Of a DNA stretch of 64,000 nt, positions 48,418 through 57,635 are shown piece after piece. The translations under genes were made by a program, and so were the position numbers. The DNA is from Streptomyces avicenniae (lineage in GTDB: Bacteria; Actinomycetota; Actinomycetes; Streptomycetales; Streptomycetaceae), in NCBI RefSeq assembly GCF_000719135.1, contig NZ_JOEK01000019.1:72754-136753 (forward strand). The letters run 5' to 3'. The number at the start of each line of letters is the position of its first letter. Position 1 is the first letter of the stretch. Below the pieces are notes generated by a model. The model saw nothing but the letters and a program-made list of their open reading frames with translations, was not told where the DNA came from and did not search any database.

Positions 48418-50637
48418 GTGTTGTATGTGGCCATGCATGACGTCCCGAAACTGGTCCTGACGCCCATCCAGCGCGAGGCGCTGCGCAGTTGGTCGCGCGA
48501 GCGGCCGGGCCGGGACGTCCGGGCCCGGATCGTCCTGGACGCGGCGGACGGCGTCCCGGTCTCCGACAGCGCCCGCGCGCTCGGCGTGTCCCGGCCGACG
48601 GTCTCCTCCTGGCGCGCCCGGTACGCGGACCTGGGGCTCCCCGGCCTCGAACACCGCCCGCGCGCGGGCCGTCCGCCCCGTATCGACGAGGCCGAGGTCG
48701 TCGCCTCGACCCTGGCCGGGCCTCCCCCGCCGCGCCCCTCCTGGTCGGCACGCTCCCTCGCCGAACACCTGGGGATGTCGCACACGACGCTCGGCGCCGT
48801 CTGGCGCCGCTGGGGCGTGGACGGCGAGGGCGCCTCCCCCGTCACCCTGCCCACCTCACCCCCGCTGACCTGCCGGGAGCCGCTGCTGCTCGGCCTGTGG
48901 CAGCAGGCGGACTCGGCGGTGGTCCTGCTGGCCGAGGTGCCGCCGGGCCGTTCCGTCGCCGCGGCGGCGCCGTTCGTGCCCGCCCCGGCGGACGAACGGC
49001 AGGCGCTCGCCGCCACGCTCGCCGCCGCCCTCCCGGGCACGGGCACGGGCGCCGACGCCGACGCGGAAGCCGTCACCGACGGGGTCACCGAGGAGGGCGG
49101 CGCCGCGCTGTCCGGGCTGCTGGCCGCCGTGCGCGACGAGTACCGCGGCCTGGCGGTGCACGCGATCGCCCTCGGCGGCGCCGCCTCCGCCACGGCGCGC
49201 GGCGGTCAGCGCGCGGCGGGCCCGGAGACGTGGCACACGGCGGGCGAGTCCATGAGCTGGGCCGCGACGCTGGCCGTCGTCTGCCAGTTGCAGCTGCGCC
49301 ACAGCCCGTCGTCGGCGGGGCCCGTCCACCACTCGCTGGTCGAGGCCCTGCACGCCCGCGCCGGTCGGGCGCTGGTGTGGCGGCGGCCCAGCGGCGGGGC
49401 CGTGACCGAGCCCCAGGCCCTCGCGCCCCGCGCGTTCGACCAGTTGGCGCTCGGCTCGTTCAACGAGAAGCTGGTCATCGAGTCGATCAGGGAGGCCGGT
49501 TCGCTCAGCCGCGTGGAGATCGCCCAGCGCACCGGGCTCACGCCGCAGGCGGTCTCCCGTATCACCCGCAACCTGCTGACCTCGTCGTTCCTCGTCGAGG
49601 ACACCGTGCGGCCCGGCATCAAGGGCAAGCCGCGGGTGCCCCTGCGGCTGCGGGCGGACGCCGCCTGCGCCCTCGGCATCCACCTCGACCCGGAGATGAT
49701 CACGCAGGTGGTGGTTGACCTGTGCGGCGGCGTGCGTGACCAGCGGGTCCTGCCGCTGCACGGGCGCACGGACCCGGCCTCCGTCATCGACAGCATGACG
49801 CGCCTCGCCCGCGAGGCCATCGCGTCGGGGGCGGTCTCCGACCCGCTGCTCGGCATCGGCGTGGCCGTGCCTGGCCCGCTGGACGCGGGCGCCGGAGTGC
49901 TCTGCGACCCGCCGCTGTTCGAGGGCTGGCGCGACGTGCCGCTGCGGGCCGCGCTCACCGAACGGCTCGGCGTGCCGGTCACCGTCGAGAAGGACGCCAC
50001 GGCGGCGGCCATCGGCGAGCGCTGGATCGGCGCGACCGAGCGCTCCGGGGACTTCATCTACCTCTACCTGGGCACGGGCGCCGGGGCGGGCGCGTTCCTC
50101 AACGGCGACGTGTACCGGGGCCGCACCGGCAACGCGGGCGAGTTCGGCGAGCTGTGCGCCCTGTCGCTCGGGCTCGCCGACCCCGAGGCGGAGCAGCGGG
50201 TCAGGGTGCCGGAGTGCGCGCCCATGTCGGCCGCCCTGGGGAAGGCGGCGGCGGCCGGGCTGCGGCTGCCGGACGCGCCGGGACGGTACGAGCGGCTGTG
50301 CGCGGCGGCGGCCGAGGGCGACGAGCGGGCCGTGACCGCGATCCGGGAGGTCGCGAAGGTCCTGGCCAGGGGGGCGACGGGGATGATCGACCTGCTGGAC
50401 ACGACGCTGCTGATCGTGGGCGGGCCCGCCGTGCCGCCGTCCGTGGTGGACGTGTTCCTCACCGAGATGTCCGCCGCGGTCAACCGTTTCCCGCTGGCCC
50501 GCCGTCTGCGGCGCGTGCGCGTGGAGCACTCGGTCCTGAACGACTCGGCGGCTGCGGTCGGCGCGGCGTCGGGCGTCTTCCACTCCGCCTTCGCGCCGCG
50601 GCTGCGCACGCTGTCCCGCGCGGAGGCGGCCGTCTGA
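48418..50637 (+). CDS. Fusion regulator: IS630-transposase-like N-terminal half and ROK-family repressor
   Basis: This is a 739-residue protein. Residues about 14-135 match the DNA-binding half of IS630-family transposases: LTPIQREALRSWSRE, RARIVLDAADG, ARALGVSRPTVSSWRARY, GLEHRPRAGRPPRI, then WSARSLAEHLGMSHTTLGAVWRRWG. Residues about 150-330 look like a worn DDE domain whose catalytic acids are gone (LLAEVPPG and ESMSWAATLA, where VDEK and SWLNLVE are usual). Residues about 345-400 are a ROK winged helix (SRVEIAQRTGLTPQAVSRI). Residues about 405-735 are the ROK sugar domain (GVAVPGPLDAGAGVL, VEKDATAAAIGE), without the kinase His and zinc Cys cluster. It is divergent from the mannoside operon. 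GTG 48418 has GGAAG upstream, and ATG 48433 is an alternative. Confidence 0.85.
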   Translation: MLYVAMHDVPKLVLTPIQREALRSWSRERPGRDVRARIVLDAADGVPVSDSARALGVSRPTVSSWRARYADLGLPGLEHRPRAGRPPRIDEAEVVASTLAGPPPPRPSWSARSLAEHLGMSHTTLGAVWRRWGVDGEGASPVTLPTSPPLTCREPLLLGLWQQADSAVVLLAEVPPGRSVAAAAPFVPAPADERQALAATLAAALPGTGTGADADAEAVTDGVTEEGGAALSGLLAAVRDEYRGLAVHAIALGGAASATARGGQRAAGPETWHTAGESMSWAATLAVVCQLQLRHSPSSAGPVHHSLVEALHARAGRALVWRRPSGGAVTEPQALAPRAFDQLALGSFNEKLVIESIREAGSLSRVEIAQRTGLTPQAVSRITRNLLTSSFLVEDTVRPGIKGKPRVPLRLRADAACALGIHLDPEMITQVVVDLCGGVRDQRVLPLHGRTDPASVIDSMTRLAREAIASGAVSDPLLGIGVAVPGPLDAGAGVLCDPPLFEGWRDVPLRAALTERLGVPVTVEKDATAAAIGERWIGATERSGDFIYLYLGTGAGAGAFLNGDVYRGRTGNAGEFGELCALSLGLADPEAEQRVRVPECAPMSAALGKAAAAGLRLPDAPGRYERLCAAAAEGDERAVTAIREVAKVLARGATGMIDLLDTTLLIVGGPAVPPSVVDVFLTEMSAAVNRFPLARRLRRVRVEHSVLNDSAAAVGAASGVFHSAFAPRLRTLSRAEAAV

Positions 50638-50650
50638 CGGCGGCGCGGCA

Positions 50651-50787
50651 GGGAAAGTCTTTTACGCACCACCCGGCGCCCGCGCGGCCCCGGGCCGTCG
50701 TCGCTCCTGGTCAGCAACGAGCGTCGGGGCCGCGTACAGCCTGCCCCTGACGCCGAGCCACCGCCCGTCAAGCGCAAAAGACTTCCC
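50651..50787. repeat. Terminal-inverted-repeat pair with inner hairpin, possible MITE-like element
   Basis: The 17 bases from 50651 (GGGAAAGTCTTTTACGC) and the inverse of 50772-50787 (GCGCAAAAGACTTCCC) match except for one base and one gap, 137 bases end to end. Inside, GCGGCCCCG (50684-50692) and CGGGGCCGC (50725-50733) form a further stem. There is no open frame within. It may be a small mobile-element remnant, an RNA element, a terminator for the ROK gene or operator arms. Confidence 0.45.
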
Positions 50788-50821
50788 GTCCACCGCGGAC
50801 GAGGGCCTACCATGCGCCGTC

Positions 50822-51265
50822 GTGACCACTTACCGCGCGCACGACGACGGCTACGAGATCGACACCGACCCCGCCCGCCTCGACCTCGCCAGGGTGCACG
50901 ACTGGCTCTCGACGGACGCCTACTGGGCCCTGGGCCGCAGCCGGGAGACGGTCGAGCGGGCGGCGCGCGCGTCCCTCAACTTCGGCGTGTACGCCCCGGA
51001 CGGCGCGCAGGTCGCGTACGCGCGCGTCGTCACGGACCAGGTGACGTTCGCGTGGCTCTGCGACGTCTACGTCGCCCCCGCGCACCGCGGGAAGGGCCTC
51101 GGCGTCCGGCTGGCCGGGACGATCCGCGACCACCTGGCCCCGTACAACCTGAAGCGGGTGATGCTCGCGACGTACGACGCGCACGCCGTCTACGAGAAGG
51201 TGGGCTTCGGCCCCCTGCCCGAGCCGGAGATACTGATGGCCCTGCGCCCCGCCGAGGGCACGTGA
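50822..51265 (+). CDS. GNAT-family N-acetyltransferase
   Basis: This is a 147-residue acetyltransferase. The acetyl-CoA binding loop reads VYVAPAHRGKGLGVRLAGTI (residues about 80-100), preceded by VAYARVVTDQVTFAWLCD and followed by DAHAVYEKVGF. The acceptor substrate is unknown. GTG 50822 has no ribosome site, but a TACCAT -10-like element (50808-50813) suggests a leaderless message. Confidence 0.85.
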   Translation: MTTYRAHDDGYEIDTDPARLDLARVHDWLSTDAYWALGRSRETVERAARASLNFGVYAPDGAQVAYARVVTDQVTFAWLCDVYVAPAHRGKGLGVRLAGTIRDHLAPYNLKRVMLATYDAHAVYEKVGFGPLPEPEILMALRPAEGT

Positions 51266-51299
51266 CCCACCGCCGCCCCCGGCAGGCCGGGCCCTGGAC

Positions 51300-51653
51300 C
51301 TAGCCGCGCGTCCGCGGCCCCACCTCCCGCGTGACCGTGTAGGTGGGGACGCCGCTCATGCGCGGTTCGGCCTTGCCCGAGAGCCCTTCGAGCGCCGTCA
51401 CGATGGCCGCCATCCGGCCCTCCGTGTCGGAGGTCTCGACGAAAGCGCGGTAGTCGGCCTCGCTCGCCCAGTGCACGATGTTGTAGACGCGCGTGCCGTC
51501 CGTGCTCACGTGGAACCTGGCGGAGCGATAGCCGGGGTAGAAGCTCACCCAGCGCTCCTGGATCTCGGCGAAGACCTCGACCAGTTCCGCCTGGGTCGAA
51601 GGGCCATCGACGGTGTAGTCGATGATCGAGTAGAAACCGCCGTCGGTGCTCAC
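51300..51653 (-). CDS. Antibiotic biosynthesis monooxygenase (ABM) domain protein
   Basis: This is a 117-residue single-domain dimeric alpha/beta-barrel protein. Landmarks are IDYTVDGPSTQAELVEVFAEI, VSFYPGYRSARFHVSTDGT and YNIVHWASEADYRAFVET. The fold occurs in small heme- or quinol-linked monooxygenases and stress proteins. GGAGAA precedes the GTG start. It lies between a GNAT gene and the ECF42 set with no visible operon link. Confidence 0.78.
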   Translation of the reverse strand: MSTDGGFYSIIDYTVDGPSTQAELVEVFAEIQERWVSFYPGYRSARFHVSTDGTRVYNIVHWASEADYRAFVETSDTEGRMAAIVTALEGLSGKAEPRMSGVPTYTVTREVGPRTRG

Positions 51654-51777
51654 AACTGTTCTCCTGCTGCCGGTGGGAAGGGGCCGGACGAGGCGTCCCG
51701 CGAGGGCGAGTCTGCGACCTGAACATGGCTTGAGGTCAAGCGCACCCCTGCGGCCCGGCCGGGCCCACTCCCCCCCG

Positions 51778-53070
51778 TCACCCCAGCGCGGCTGCCTTCC
51801 GCAGCAGCACGGCGCGCTCCGTGACGTTCCGGCACAGCCGGGCCGCCAGCTCCAGCTCGGCCCGCGCCTCCGCCGTCCTGCCGAGCCGCGCGAGCAGTTC
51901 GCCGCGCACCCCGGGGAGCAGGTGCGAGCCGGAGAGACGGCCCGACGCGGCCAGGTCGTCCACCAGCGCGAGCGCCTCCCCCGGGCCCTCCGCCATCGCC
52001 AGGGCGATGGCCCGGTTCAGCTCCACCACGGGCGAGGGCGCCACCCGCCCCAGCGCCTCGTACAGCAGCACGATCCGCCCCCAGTCGGTCTCCCCCACGG
52101 TGGGCGCCGCCGCGTGGCAGGAGGCGATCGCCGCCTGGAGCCCGTAGGGGCCGAGGCCCCGGCCCCCGGCGAGCGCGTGGCCCAGCTCGGCCACGCCCCG
52201 CCGGATCGCGGAGCGGTCCCACAGCCGCCGGTCCTGGTCCTCAAGGAGCACCGCCTCGCCGTCAGGCCCGGTGCGCGCCGGGAAGCGGGCGGCCGTCAGC
52301 TCGAAGAGCGCCAGCAGCGCGTGCGCCTCCGCCTCCTCCGGCACCAGCACGACCAGCGTGCGGCACAACCGGACCGCTTCGTAGGCGAGTTCGGGGCGCA
52401 GCAGCCGCTCGCCCGCCGTCGCGGTCGAACCCTCGGTGAAGATCACGTAGAGGACGCTGAGGACGCCGCCGAGCCGTTCGCGGCGCTCGTCGGCCGGGGG
52501 CAGCTCGAACGGCACACCGGCCGCCGCGATCGTCCTCTTCGCCCGTGTGATCCGCGCCTGCACGGTCGGCACGGGGACGAGGAACGCCCGTGCGATCTCC
52601 TCGCTCGACAGGCCGCCGACCGTGCGGAGCGTCAGCGCGACGCGCGCCTCGGGCGACAGCACGGGATGGCAGGCGATGAACATCAGCGCCAGGACGTCGT
52701 CCTCGATGCGGTCCGGGTCCCAGGGCAGGTGCTCCGTCCCGGCGGCGGCCGGGGCCGTCTCCCCCTCGGTGAGCCCGGCGGCGAGCGCCGCGTACCGCTC
52801 GTCGAGCGCGGAGCGGCGGCGGAAGACGTCGATGGCGCGCCGTCTGGCGGTCGCGAGGAGCCAGCCCACCGGGTCGCGCGGCGGGCCGTCGCGTGACCAG
52901 CCGACGAGTGCCTCGGCCAGCGCCTCCTGGGCGACGTCCTCGGCGAGCGGGAAGTCGCGCGTCCAGCGGGCCAGCGCGCCGACGATGCGGGCGGACTCTA
53001 TCCGCCAGACGGCCTCGACGGCCCGCCGCGCCGCGTCACCGCCCGGCGGGCCGTCGTAGACCTGCGGCAT
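51778..53070 (-). CDS. ECF42-group RNA polymerase sigma factor with C-terminal DUF6596/TPR extension
   Basis: This is a 430-residue sigma factor, twice the size of a normal ECF. Region 2 (about 20-90) has ESARIVGALARWTRDFPLAEDVAQEAL and DPVGWLLATARRRAID. Region 4 (about 140-190) has LTLRTVGGLSSEEIARAFLVPVPTVQARI. The rest is a helical TPR-like DUF6596 domain (ELNRAIALAMAEGPGEALALVDDL). This group is controlled by its C-terminal domain and DGPF-type partners rather than a membrane anti-sigma factor. Its ATG overlaps the stop of the upstream DGPF/YCII gene by one base, fitting that pairing. Confidence 0.92.
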   Translation of the reverse strand: MPQVYDGPPGGDAARRAVEAVWRIESARIVGALARWTRDFPLAEDVAQEALAEALVGWSRDGPPRDPVGWLLATARRRAIDVFRRRSALDERYAALAAGLTEGETAPAAAGTEHLPWDPDRIEDDVLALMFIACHPVLSPEARVALTLRTVGGLSSEEIARAFLVPVPTVQARITRAKRTIAAAGVPFELPPADERRERLGGVLSVLYVIFTEGSTATAGERLLRPELAYEAVRLCRTLVVLVPEEAEAHALLALFELTAARFPARTGPDGEAVLLEDQDRRLWDRSAIRRGVAELGHALAGGRGLGPYGLQAAIASCHAAAPTVGETDWGRIVLLYEALGRVAPSPVVELNRAIALAMAEGPGEALALVDDLAASGRLSGSHLLPGVRGELLARLGRTAEARAELELAARLCRNVTERAVLLRKAAALG

Positions 53071-53489
53071 CAGAGCTGACCGGTCCGCTCGCGCCAGGCG
53101 CGCTCCCGGACGATCCACTCGTTGTCCTGCGGGAACTCGTCGATGCCGGGGACCCGGCGGACCTCGCACTTGGAGCCGGGGAAGGCCGGGAGGCGCTTGC
53201 CCCACTCGACGGCCTCCTCCTTGGAGGCGACGTCGATCAGGTAGAAGCCGCCGAACAGCTCCTTGGTCTCGCCGTAGGGCCCGTCGGTGACCACCGGCGT
53301 CTCGCCGCCGAACTCGATCACGACGCCCTGCGACGGGTCCTCAAGCCCCTCGGCCGCCACCAGCACGCCCGCGCGGATCAGCTCCTCGTTGAAGCGGCCG
53401 ACCGTCTCCAGCATCTCGTCGAACGACGCGTCGGCCATCTTGGCGTTGGTCTCGTCCGTGCCCCGCATGATCAGCATGTACTTCGGCAT
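53070..53489 (-). CDS. YCII/DGPF-domain partner of the ECF42 sigma factor
   Basis: This is a 139-residue protein. The YCII-like fold starts MPKYMLIMRGTDETNAKM. The name-giving motif is in TDGPYGETKELFGGFYLIDV. ECF42 operons nearly always carry one or more DGPF genes, which may act as signal receivers. GGAGAACGAGG lies directly before ATG 53489. It is the first gene of a two-gene unit. Confidence 0.9.
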   Translation of the reverse strand: MPKYMLIMRGTDETNAKMADASFDEMLETVGRFNEELIRAGVLVAAEGLEDPSQGVVIEFGGETPVVTDGPYGETKELFGGFYLIDVASKEEAVEWGKRLPAFPGSKCEVRRVPGIDEFPQDNEWIVRERAWRERTGQL

Positions 53490-53799
53490 CCTCGTTCTCC
53501 CTTCGTGGGCGGGCCGCCGTCCGGCCCTCTCACAGCAAGGTCGGACGGGGCCGCGGCGGATCGACAGCGCGCCACGACATTTTTCCGCGGTCACGGCGCA
53601 GCGCCCCGGAAGGACACGTCCTCCCCACACTCGACGCGCGCCCCACCGGATGCCCCGCGACGGCCCACGGAGTGAACACATATGCTTCACGGAAGTACAC
53701 CCGGGCCGCGGTCCGCGACTCCCCGGGTGTCCTTCTGGCAGGCCGGTCCCCGGGGGCGACCGGCTTCATCGGCAGCGCACAGGGAGGGCCGGTCCGGCC
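53490..53799. other. Intergenic region between the ECF42 unit and the Stealth gene
   Basis: I see no gene in these 310 bases. They contain GTGAA and TTCAC arms around an AT-rich centre (CACATATG) at about 53667-53686, which may hold a promoter. Another short symmetry is AGGACACGTCCT near 53620. The rest is GC-rich with no clear signal. Confidence 0.4.
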
Positions 53800-55542
53800 A
53801 TGCAGACACGCGTCAAGGCACTGGGGGCACGTCTGCTGCCCGAGACCGTTCGCCAGGCACGCGCGGAACGGCGCGAGGCGGAGCGGGCCGAGGAGGCGGA
53901 GCGCAAGCGCGTGGAGCGTGTCGCGGAGCGGCGCCGCGAGCTGCTGCGGTCCGACCCCGAGATCCGTACGGTCGAGGTCGCGGGCACGGTCTTCCACGGC
54001 CGGACGGTGAGCCGCTTCAGCGCGGCCGACGCGGCGGCCCGGAACCTGGGCCTGGTCTGCGACGCGCTGGAGAGCGCCGACATCGACCACTTCCTCGTGC
54101 CGGGCCGCTCCCCGCTCCGCCATGTGGTCGGTGTCCGCCACGCGGACCGCAAGCGGCTGCTGTCCGTCATGCGCCGGACGTACGGCGGCGGCGCCCTGTA
54201 CGCGGCGAAGGCCGGTGCCGATCCGCTCCCGGCCGACGCCGTGCTGTACGCCGACGGGTCGCTGCCCGCCGCGCTGAAGCGGCTGGACACGATCCGCTTC
54301 GGCGAGATCCTGCTGAGCCCGGCCGGGGCCGTGCTCGCCGACCTGGGGTACGGGTGCGAGGTCGAGTTCTGGCGCGACGGGGAGCGCTTCCTCGCGGACG
54401 CGCGGCGGGTCGAGCGGCGCGGCACGCTGCGCAGCCTGGCCCCGCCCGCGCTCGTCGCGGACGCGCTGGTGGCGCCGCGCGCCAACGCCGTGACCGACGT
54501 CCTGCCGACCGAGGCGCGCGTCCCGGCGACGCTCACGGTCGCGGGCCGCGCCCACCCGACGTACGAGGGCTTCGCCCAGCCGCGCATCGACGCCGTCGGC
54601 TTCCCCGTCGATGTCGTCTACACCTGGGTGGACGGGACGGACCCCGAGCTGGCGGCGCGGCGGGAGGCGTACCGCTCCGGCGGGGCGCCGTCGGGCATCA
54701 ACGCGCGTGAGACGGGCGCGTCGCGCTACGAGAGCCACGACGAGCTGAAGTACTCCCTGCGCTCGCTGGAGATGTTCGCCCCGTTCGTGCGGACGGTCCA
54801 CATCGTCACGGACGGGCAGACCCCGGCGTGGCTGGACACCGACGCGCCCGGCGTGCGGATCGTGGACCACAAGGAGATCTTCGCCGACCCTTCGGTGCTC
54901 CCCGTCTTCAACTCCCACGCGATCGGTGCGCAGTTGCACCGCATACCCGGCCTGTCCGAGCGCTATCTCTACTTCAACGACGACGTCTTCGTCGGCCGCC
55001 CGGTCGGCGCGGAGCACTTCTTCCACGGGAACGGGATCGCCAAGCTGCCGTTCGCGCCGTTCCAGATCGGTCTCGGCGCCCCGCACCCGGACGAGCCCGC
55101 GCCCAACTCCGCGGGGAAGAACTCGGCGCGGCTGATGCTGCGGGAGCACGGGCGGCTGATCGTCAACAAGTTCAAGCACGCCCCGCACCCGCAGATCCGC
55201 GCGGTGATGGAGGAGTTGGAGGAGCTGTTCCCCGAGGAGATCGCGCGCACCGGCGGCTCCCGGTTCCGTTCGCTGACGGACGTCGCGATGGCCTCGACCC
55301 TGCACCACCACCACGCGTACCTCACGGGGCGCGGGGTGCCGGGCACATACACGTTGCGGTACATCGACATCGGCAAGCCGGAGTCGGCCGAGGCCCTCGC
55401 CGAGGTGGCGGAGACCCGCCGCTTCGACTTCTTCTGCCTGAACGACGTCCAGACGCCGCAGGAGGAGAAGGCGAACGCCGCCACCCGCCTGCACTCCTTC
55501 CTGGAGTCGTACTTCCCCCTCCCCAGCCGCTTCGAGCGCTGA
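53800..55542 (+). CDS. Stealth-family sugar-phosphate transferase
   Basis: This is a 580-residue protein of the Stealth type (hexose-1-phosphoryltransferase-like, used in wall or capsule polymers). Residues about 15-70 are a charged coiled coil. CR1 is DVVYTWVDGTDP (about 270), and CR2 is SRYESHDELKYSLRSLEMFAPFVRTVHIVTDGQ in outline. CR3 is NSHAIGAQLHRIPGLSERYLYFNDDVF, and CR4 is FFCLNDVQTPQEEK. It transfers sugar-phosphate from a nucleotide donor to a polymer. GGGAGG stands about 11 bases before ATG 53800. No other capsule gene is next to it. Confidence 0.9.
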   Translation: MQTRVKALGARLLPETVRQARAERREAERAEEAERKRVERVAERRRELLRSDPEIRTVEVAGTVFHGRTVSRFSAADAAARNLGLVCDALESADIDHFLVPGRSPLRHVVGVRHADRKRLLSVMRRTYGGGALYAAKAGADPLPADAVLYADGSLPAALKRLDTIRFGEILLSPAGAVLADLGYGCEVEFWRDGERFLADARRVERRGTLRSLAPPALVADALVAPRANAVTDVLPTEARVPATLTVAGRAHPTYEGFAQPRIDAVGFPVDVVYTWVDGTDPELAARREAYRSGGAPSGINARETGASRYESHDELKYSLRSLEMFAPFVRTVHIVTDGQTPAWLDTDAPGVRIVDHKEIFADPSVLPVFNSHAIGAQLHRIPGLSERYLYFNDDVFVGRPVGAEHFFHGNGIAKLPFAPFQIGLGAPHPDEPAPNSAGKNSARLMLREHGRLIVNKFKHAPHPQIRAVMEELEELFPEEIARTGGSRFRSLTDVAMASTLHHHHAYLTGRGVPGTYTLRYIDIGKPESAEALAEVAETRRFDFFCLNDVQTPQEEKANAATRLHSFLESYFPLPSRFER

Positions 55543-55801
55543 CGCGCGGGGGCGGCGCCCGGCCAGGGGGCGGCGCGGCGCGGAAAAAACGCGTGGACTC
55601 GGCCGACGCCCGCGCGGCAGACTGACCTGCTGTGCCTCGGCGTTCACGGTGTGTCGCCGGAGGCCGCGCGCGCCACCTCCCGAGGGATCACCCGGGAGCG
55701 GGCGACCGCCGCACCACACATCACCGCGGCCGGTCGGTGCGTCGGCGACCCCTCGTCGGGACGTCACCCGCCAGGCCGCCGTACGACCGCCCTGGGGTGG
55801 A
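55543..55801. other. Intergenic region before the ABC exporter gene
   Basis: No gene is seen in these 259 bases. They are GC-rich with one A-tract (GGAAAAAACG near 55580-55590). A promoter for the downstream ABC gene must lie here, but I cannot point to a clear -10/-35 pair. Confidence 0.35.
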
Positions 55802-57619
55802 ATGGGAACGCCTGCATTGCGTGAGAAACCGCCGGAAAAAGGATCTGTACTCCTCGCACTCCGCTACTACCTCGGGGAGTTGAAGCGGCTGCGGCGGCTG
55901 ACGCTCCCCGGGATGCTGCTCCCGGCGCTGGGCAACATCGGCATCAACTACATCGCGCCGCTGGTGGTCGCGAAGCTGGTCGGCCGCGTCGCCGGTGACG
56001 CCGACACGTCCGTCGGCGCGACACTCCCCTACGTGTTCGCCTTCGCCGGCGTGCTGCTGCTCTCGGAGACGCTGTGGCGCATCGGCATGCACTGCCTCAA
56101 CCGCCTCGACGCGAACGGCATCGAGCACCTGTACATCATCGGCATGGACGAACTGTTCGCCAAGGACGCCGCGTTCTTCCACGACAACTTCGCCGGGTCC
56201 CTGACCAAGCGGGTCCTGAGCTTCGCCTCCCGCTTCGAACAGTTCGTGGACACGCTGACGTTCTCGGTCATCGGCAGCCTCGTGCCCCTGGCGTTCGGCG
56301 CCGTGGTGCTGTGGAGCTACGAGCCGCTGCTCGTCGTCGGCCTCCTGACCGTCATCCTCGTGACGGCGCTGGGCGTCACGCCGTTGATCAGGCGCCGCCA
56401 GGCGCTCGTCGCCAAGCGCGAGGAGGCCATCGCCCGGGTCTCCGGGCATGTCGCCGACAGCCTCATGAACATGGACACCGTGCGGGCGTTCGCCGCCGAG
56501 GAGCGCGAGGCGGCCGAACACCGGTCCCGCGTCGCGGAGTCACGGCGGCTGTCGCTGCGGTCGTGGGACTACGGCAACCTGCGCATCGACACGCTGGTCG
56601 CGCCGATGTCCGTGCTGGCCAACGCGCTGGGGCTGCTGCTCGTGGTGACGCTCAGCGGCGGCGGGCTCGGCGTGGAGGCGCTGGTGGTGACCTTCACGTA
56701 CTACAACAACGCGACCCGCATCATGTTCGAGTTCAACCGGATCTACCGTCACCTGGAGAACGCCATGACGGAGGCCGGGCAGTTCACCGAACTGCTGCTG
56801 ACGCCCGCCACGGTGCGGGACCCGGTGGCGCCCGAGCCGGTGGCGTCCACGGCGGCGGCCGACGTCCGGTTCGAGCGGGTCTTCTTCACGCACGGGGGCG
56901 GGAAGCCGCTGTTCACCGGCCTCGACCTGGACGTGCCCGGCGGCTCGCGCATCGGGCTCGTCGGCCGCTCGGGCGGCGGCAAGACCACCCTGACGCGGCT
57001 GCTGCTGCGGATGACCGACATCGACACCGGCCGCATCCTGATCGGCGGGCAGGACATCAGCAGGATGAGCCAGGCGGACCTGCGCGGCCTGATCGCCTAT
57101 GTGCCGCAGGACCCGGCGATGTTCCACCGCACCCTGCGCGAGAACATCGCGTTCGCCAGGCCGGGGGCCACCGATGCCGAGATCCGGCGCGCGGCGGACG
57201 CGGCGCACGTCACGCAGTTCGCCGACGCGCTGCCCGACGGCTTCGACACGATGGTGGGCGAGCGCGGCGTCAAGCTGTCCGGCGGACAGCGGCAGCGCGT
57301 CGCCCTGGCCAGGGCGATCCTGCGGGACGCGCCGATCCTGCTGCTCGACGAGGCGACCAGCGCCCTGGACTCCGAGAGCGAGGTCCTGGTGCAGGACGCC
57401 CTGTGGCGGCTCATGGAGAACCGGACGGCGCTGGTCGTCGCGCACCGGCTGAGCACGGTCGCGGGCATGGACCAGCTGGTCGTCCTGGACCGCGGGCGGA
57501 TCGTCGAGCAGGGCACGCACCACGAACTGCTCGCGTCGGACGGCGCCTACGCGAAGCTGTGGAAGCACCAGTCGGGCGGCTTCCTGGACGAGTCCCCCGC
57601 GCCGGTCGGCCGGGACTGA
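55802..57619 (+). CDS. ABC exporter with fused membrane and ATPase domains
   Basis: This is a 605-residue exporter. Six membrane helices lie in residues about 20-330, with ALPYVFAFAGVLLLSE-type segments and the coupling helix near LTKRVLSFASRF. The ATPase (about 355-590) has Walker A GRSGGGKTT, Q-loop YVPQDPAMF, signature LSGGQRQRVALARAIL, Walker B ILLLDEATSALD and H-loop VVAHRLSTV. It resembles multidrug or lipid exporters that work as dimers. I chose ATG 55802 because GGGGTGG lies just upstream, although the N-terminal 20 residues are poorly conserved in type. It stands alone between the Stealth and monooxygenase genes. Confidence 0.88.
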   Translation: MGTPALREKPPEKGSVLLALRYYLGELKRLRRLTLPGMLLPALGNIGINYIAPLVVAKLVGRVAGDADTSVGATLPYVFAFAGVLLLSETLWRIGMHCLNRLDANGIEHLYIIGMDELFAKDAAFFHDNFAGSLTKRVLSFASRFEQFVDTLTFSVIGSLVPLAFGAVVLWSYEPLLVVGLLTVILVTALGVTPLIRRRQALVAKREEAIARVSGHVADSLMNMDTVRAFAAEEREAAEHRSRVAESRRLSLRSWDYGNLRIDTLVAPMSVLANALGLLLVVTLSGGGLGVEALVVTFTYYNNATRIMFEFNRIYRHLENAMTEAGQFTELLLTPATVRDPVAPEPVASTAAADVRFERVFFTHGGGKPLFTGLDLDVPGGSRIGLVGRSGGGKTTLTRLLLRMTDIDTGRILIGGQDISRMSQADLRGLIAYVPQDPAMFHRTLRENIAFARPGATDAEIRRAADAAHVTQFADALPDGFDTMVGERGVKLSGGQRQRVALARAILRDAPILLLDEATSALDSESEVLVQDALWRLMENRTALVVAHRLSTVAGMDQLVVLDRGRIVEQGTHHELLASDGAYAKLWKHQSGGFLDESPAPVGRD

Positions 57620-57635
57620 CGCGCGCGGGCCGGTC

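Noticed and set aside
48418..49400. Active IS630 insertion sequence
   Set aside because: No terminal repeats flank the transposase-like part, catalytic acids are gone and the frame runs into the ROK domain, so it is not a mobile element now.
53672..54010. ORF at 53672-54010 upstream of the Stealth gene
   Set aside because: It is a shadow in another frame of the Stealth start, with no ribosome site or domain.
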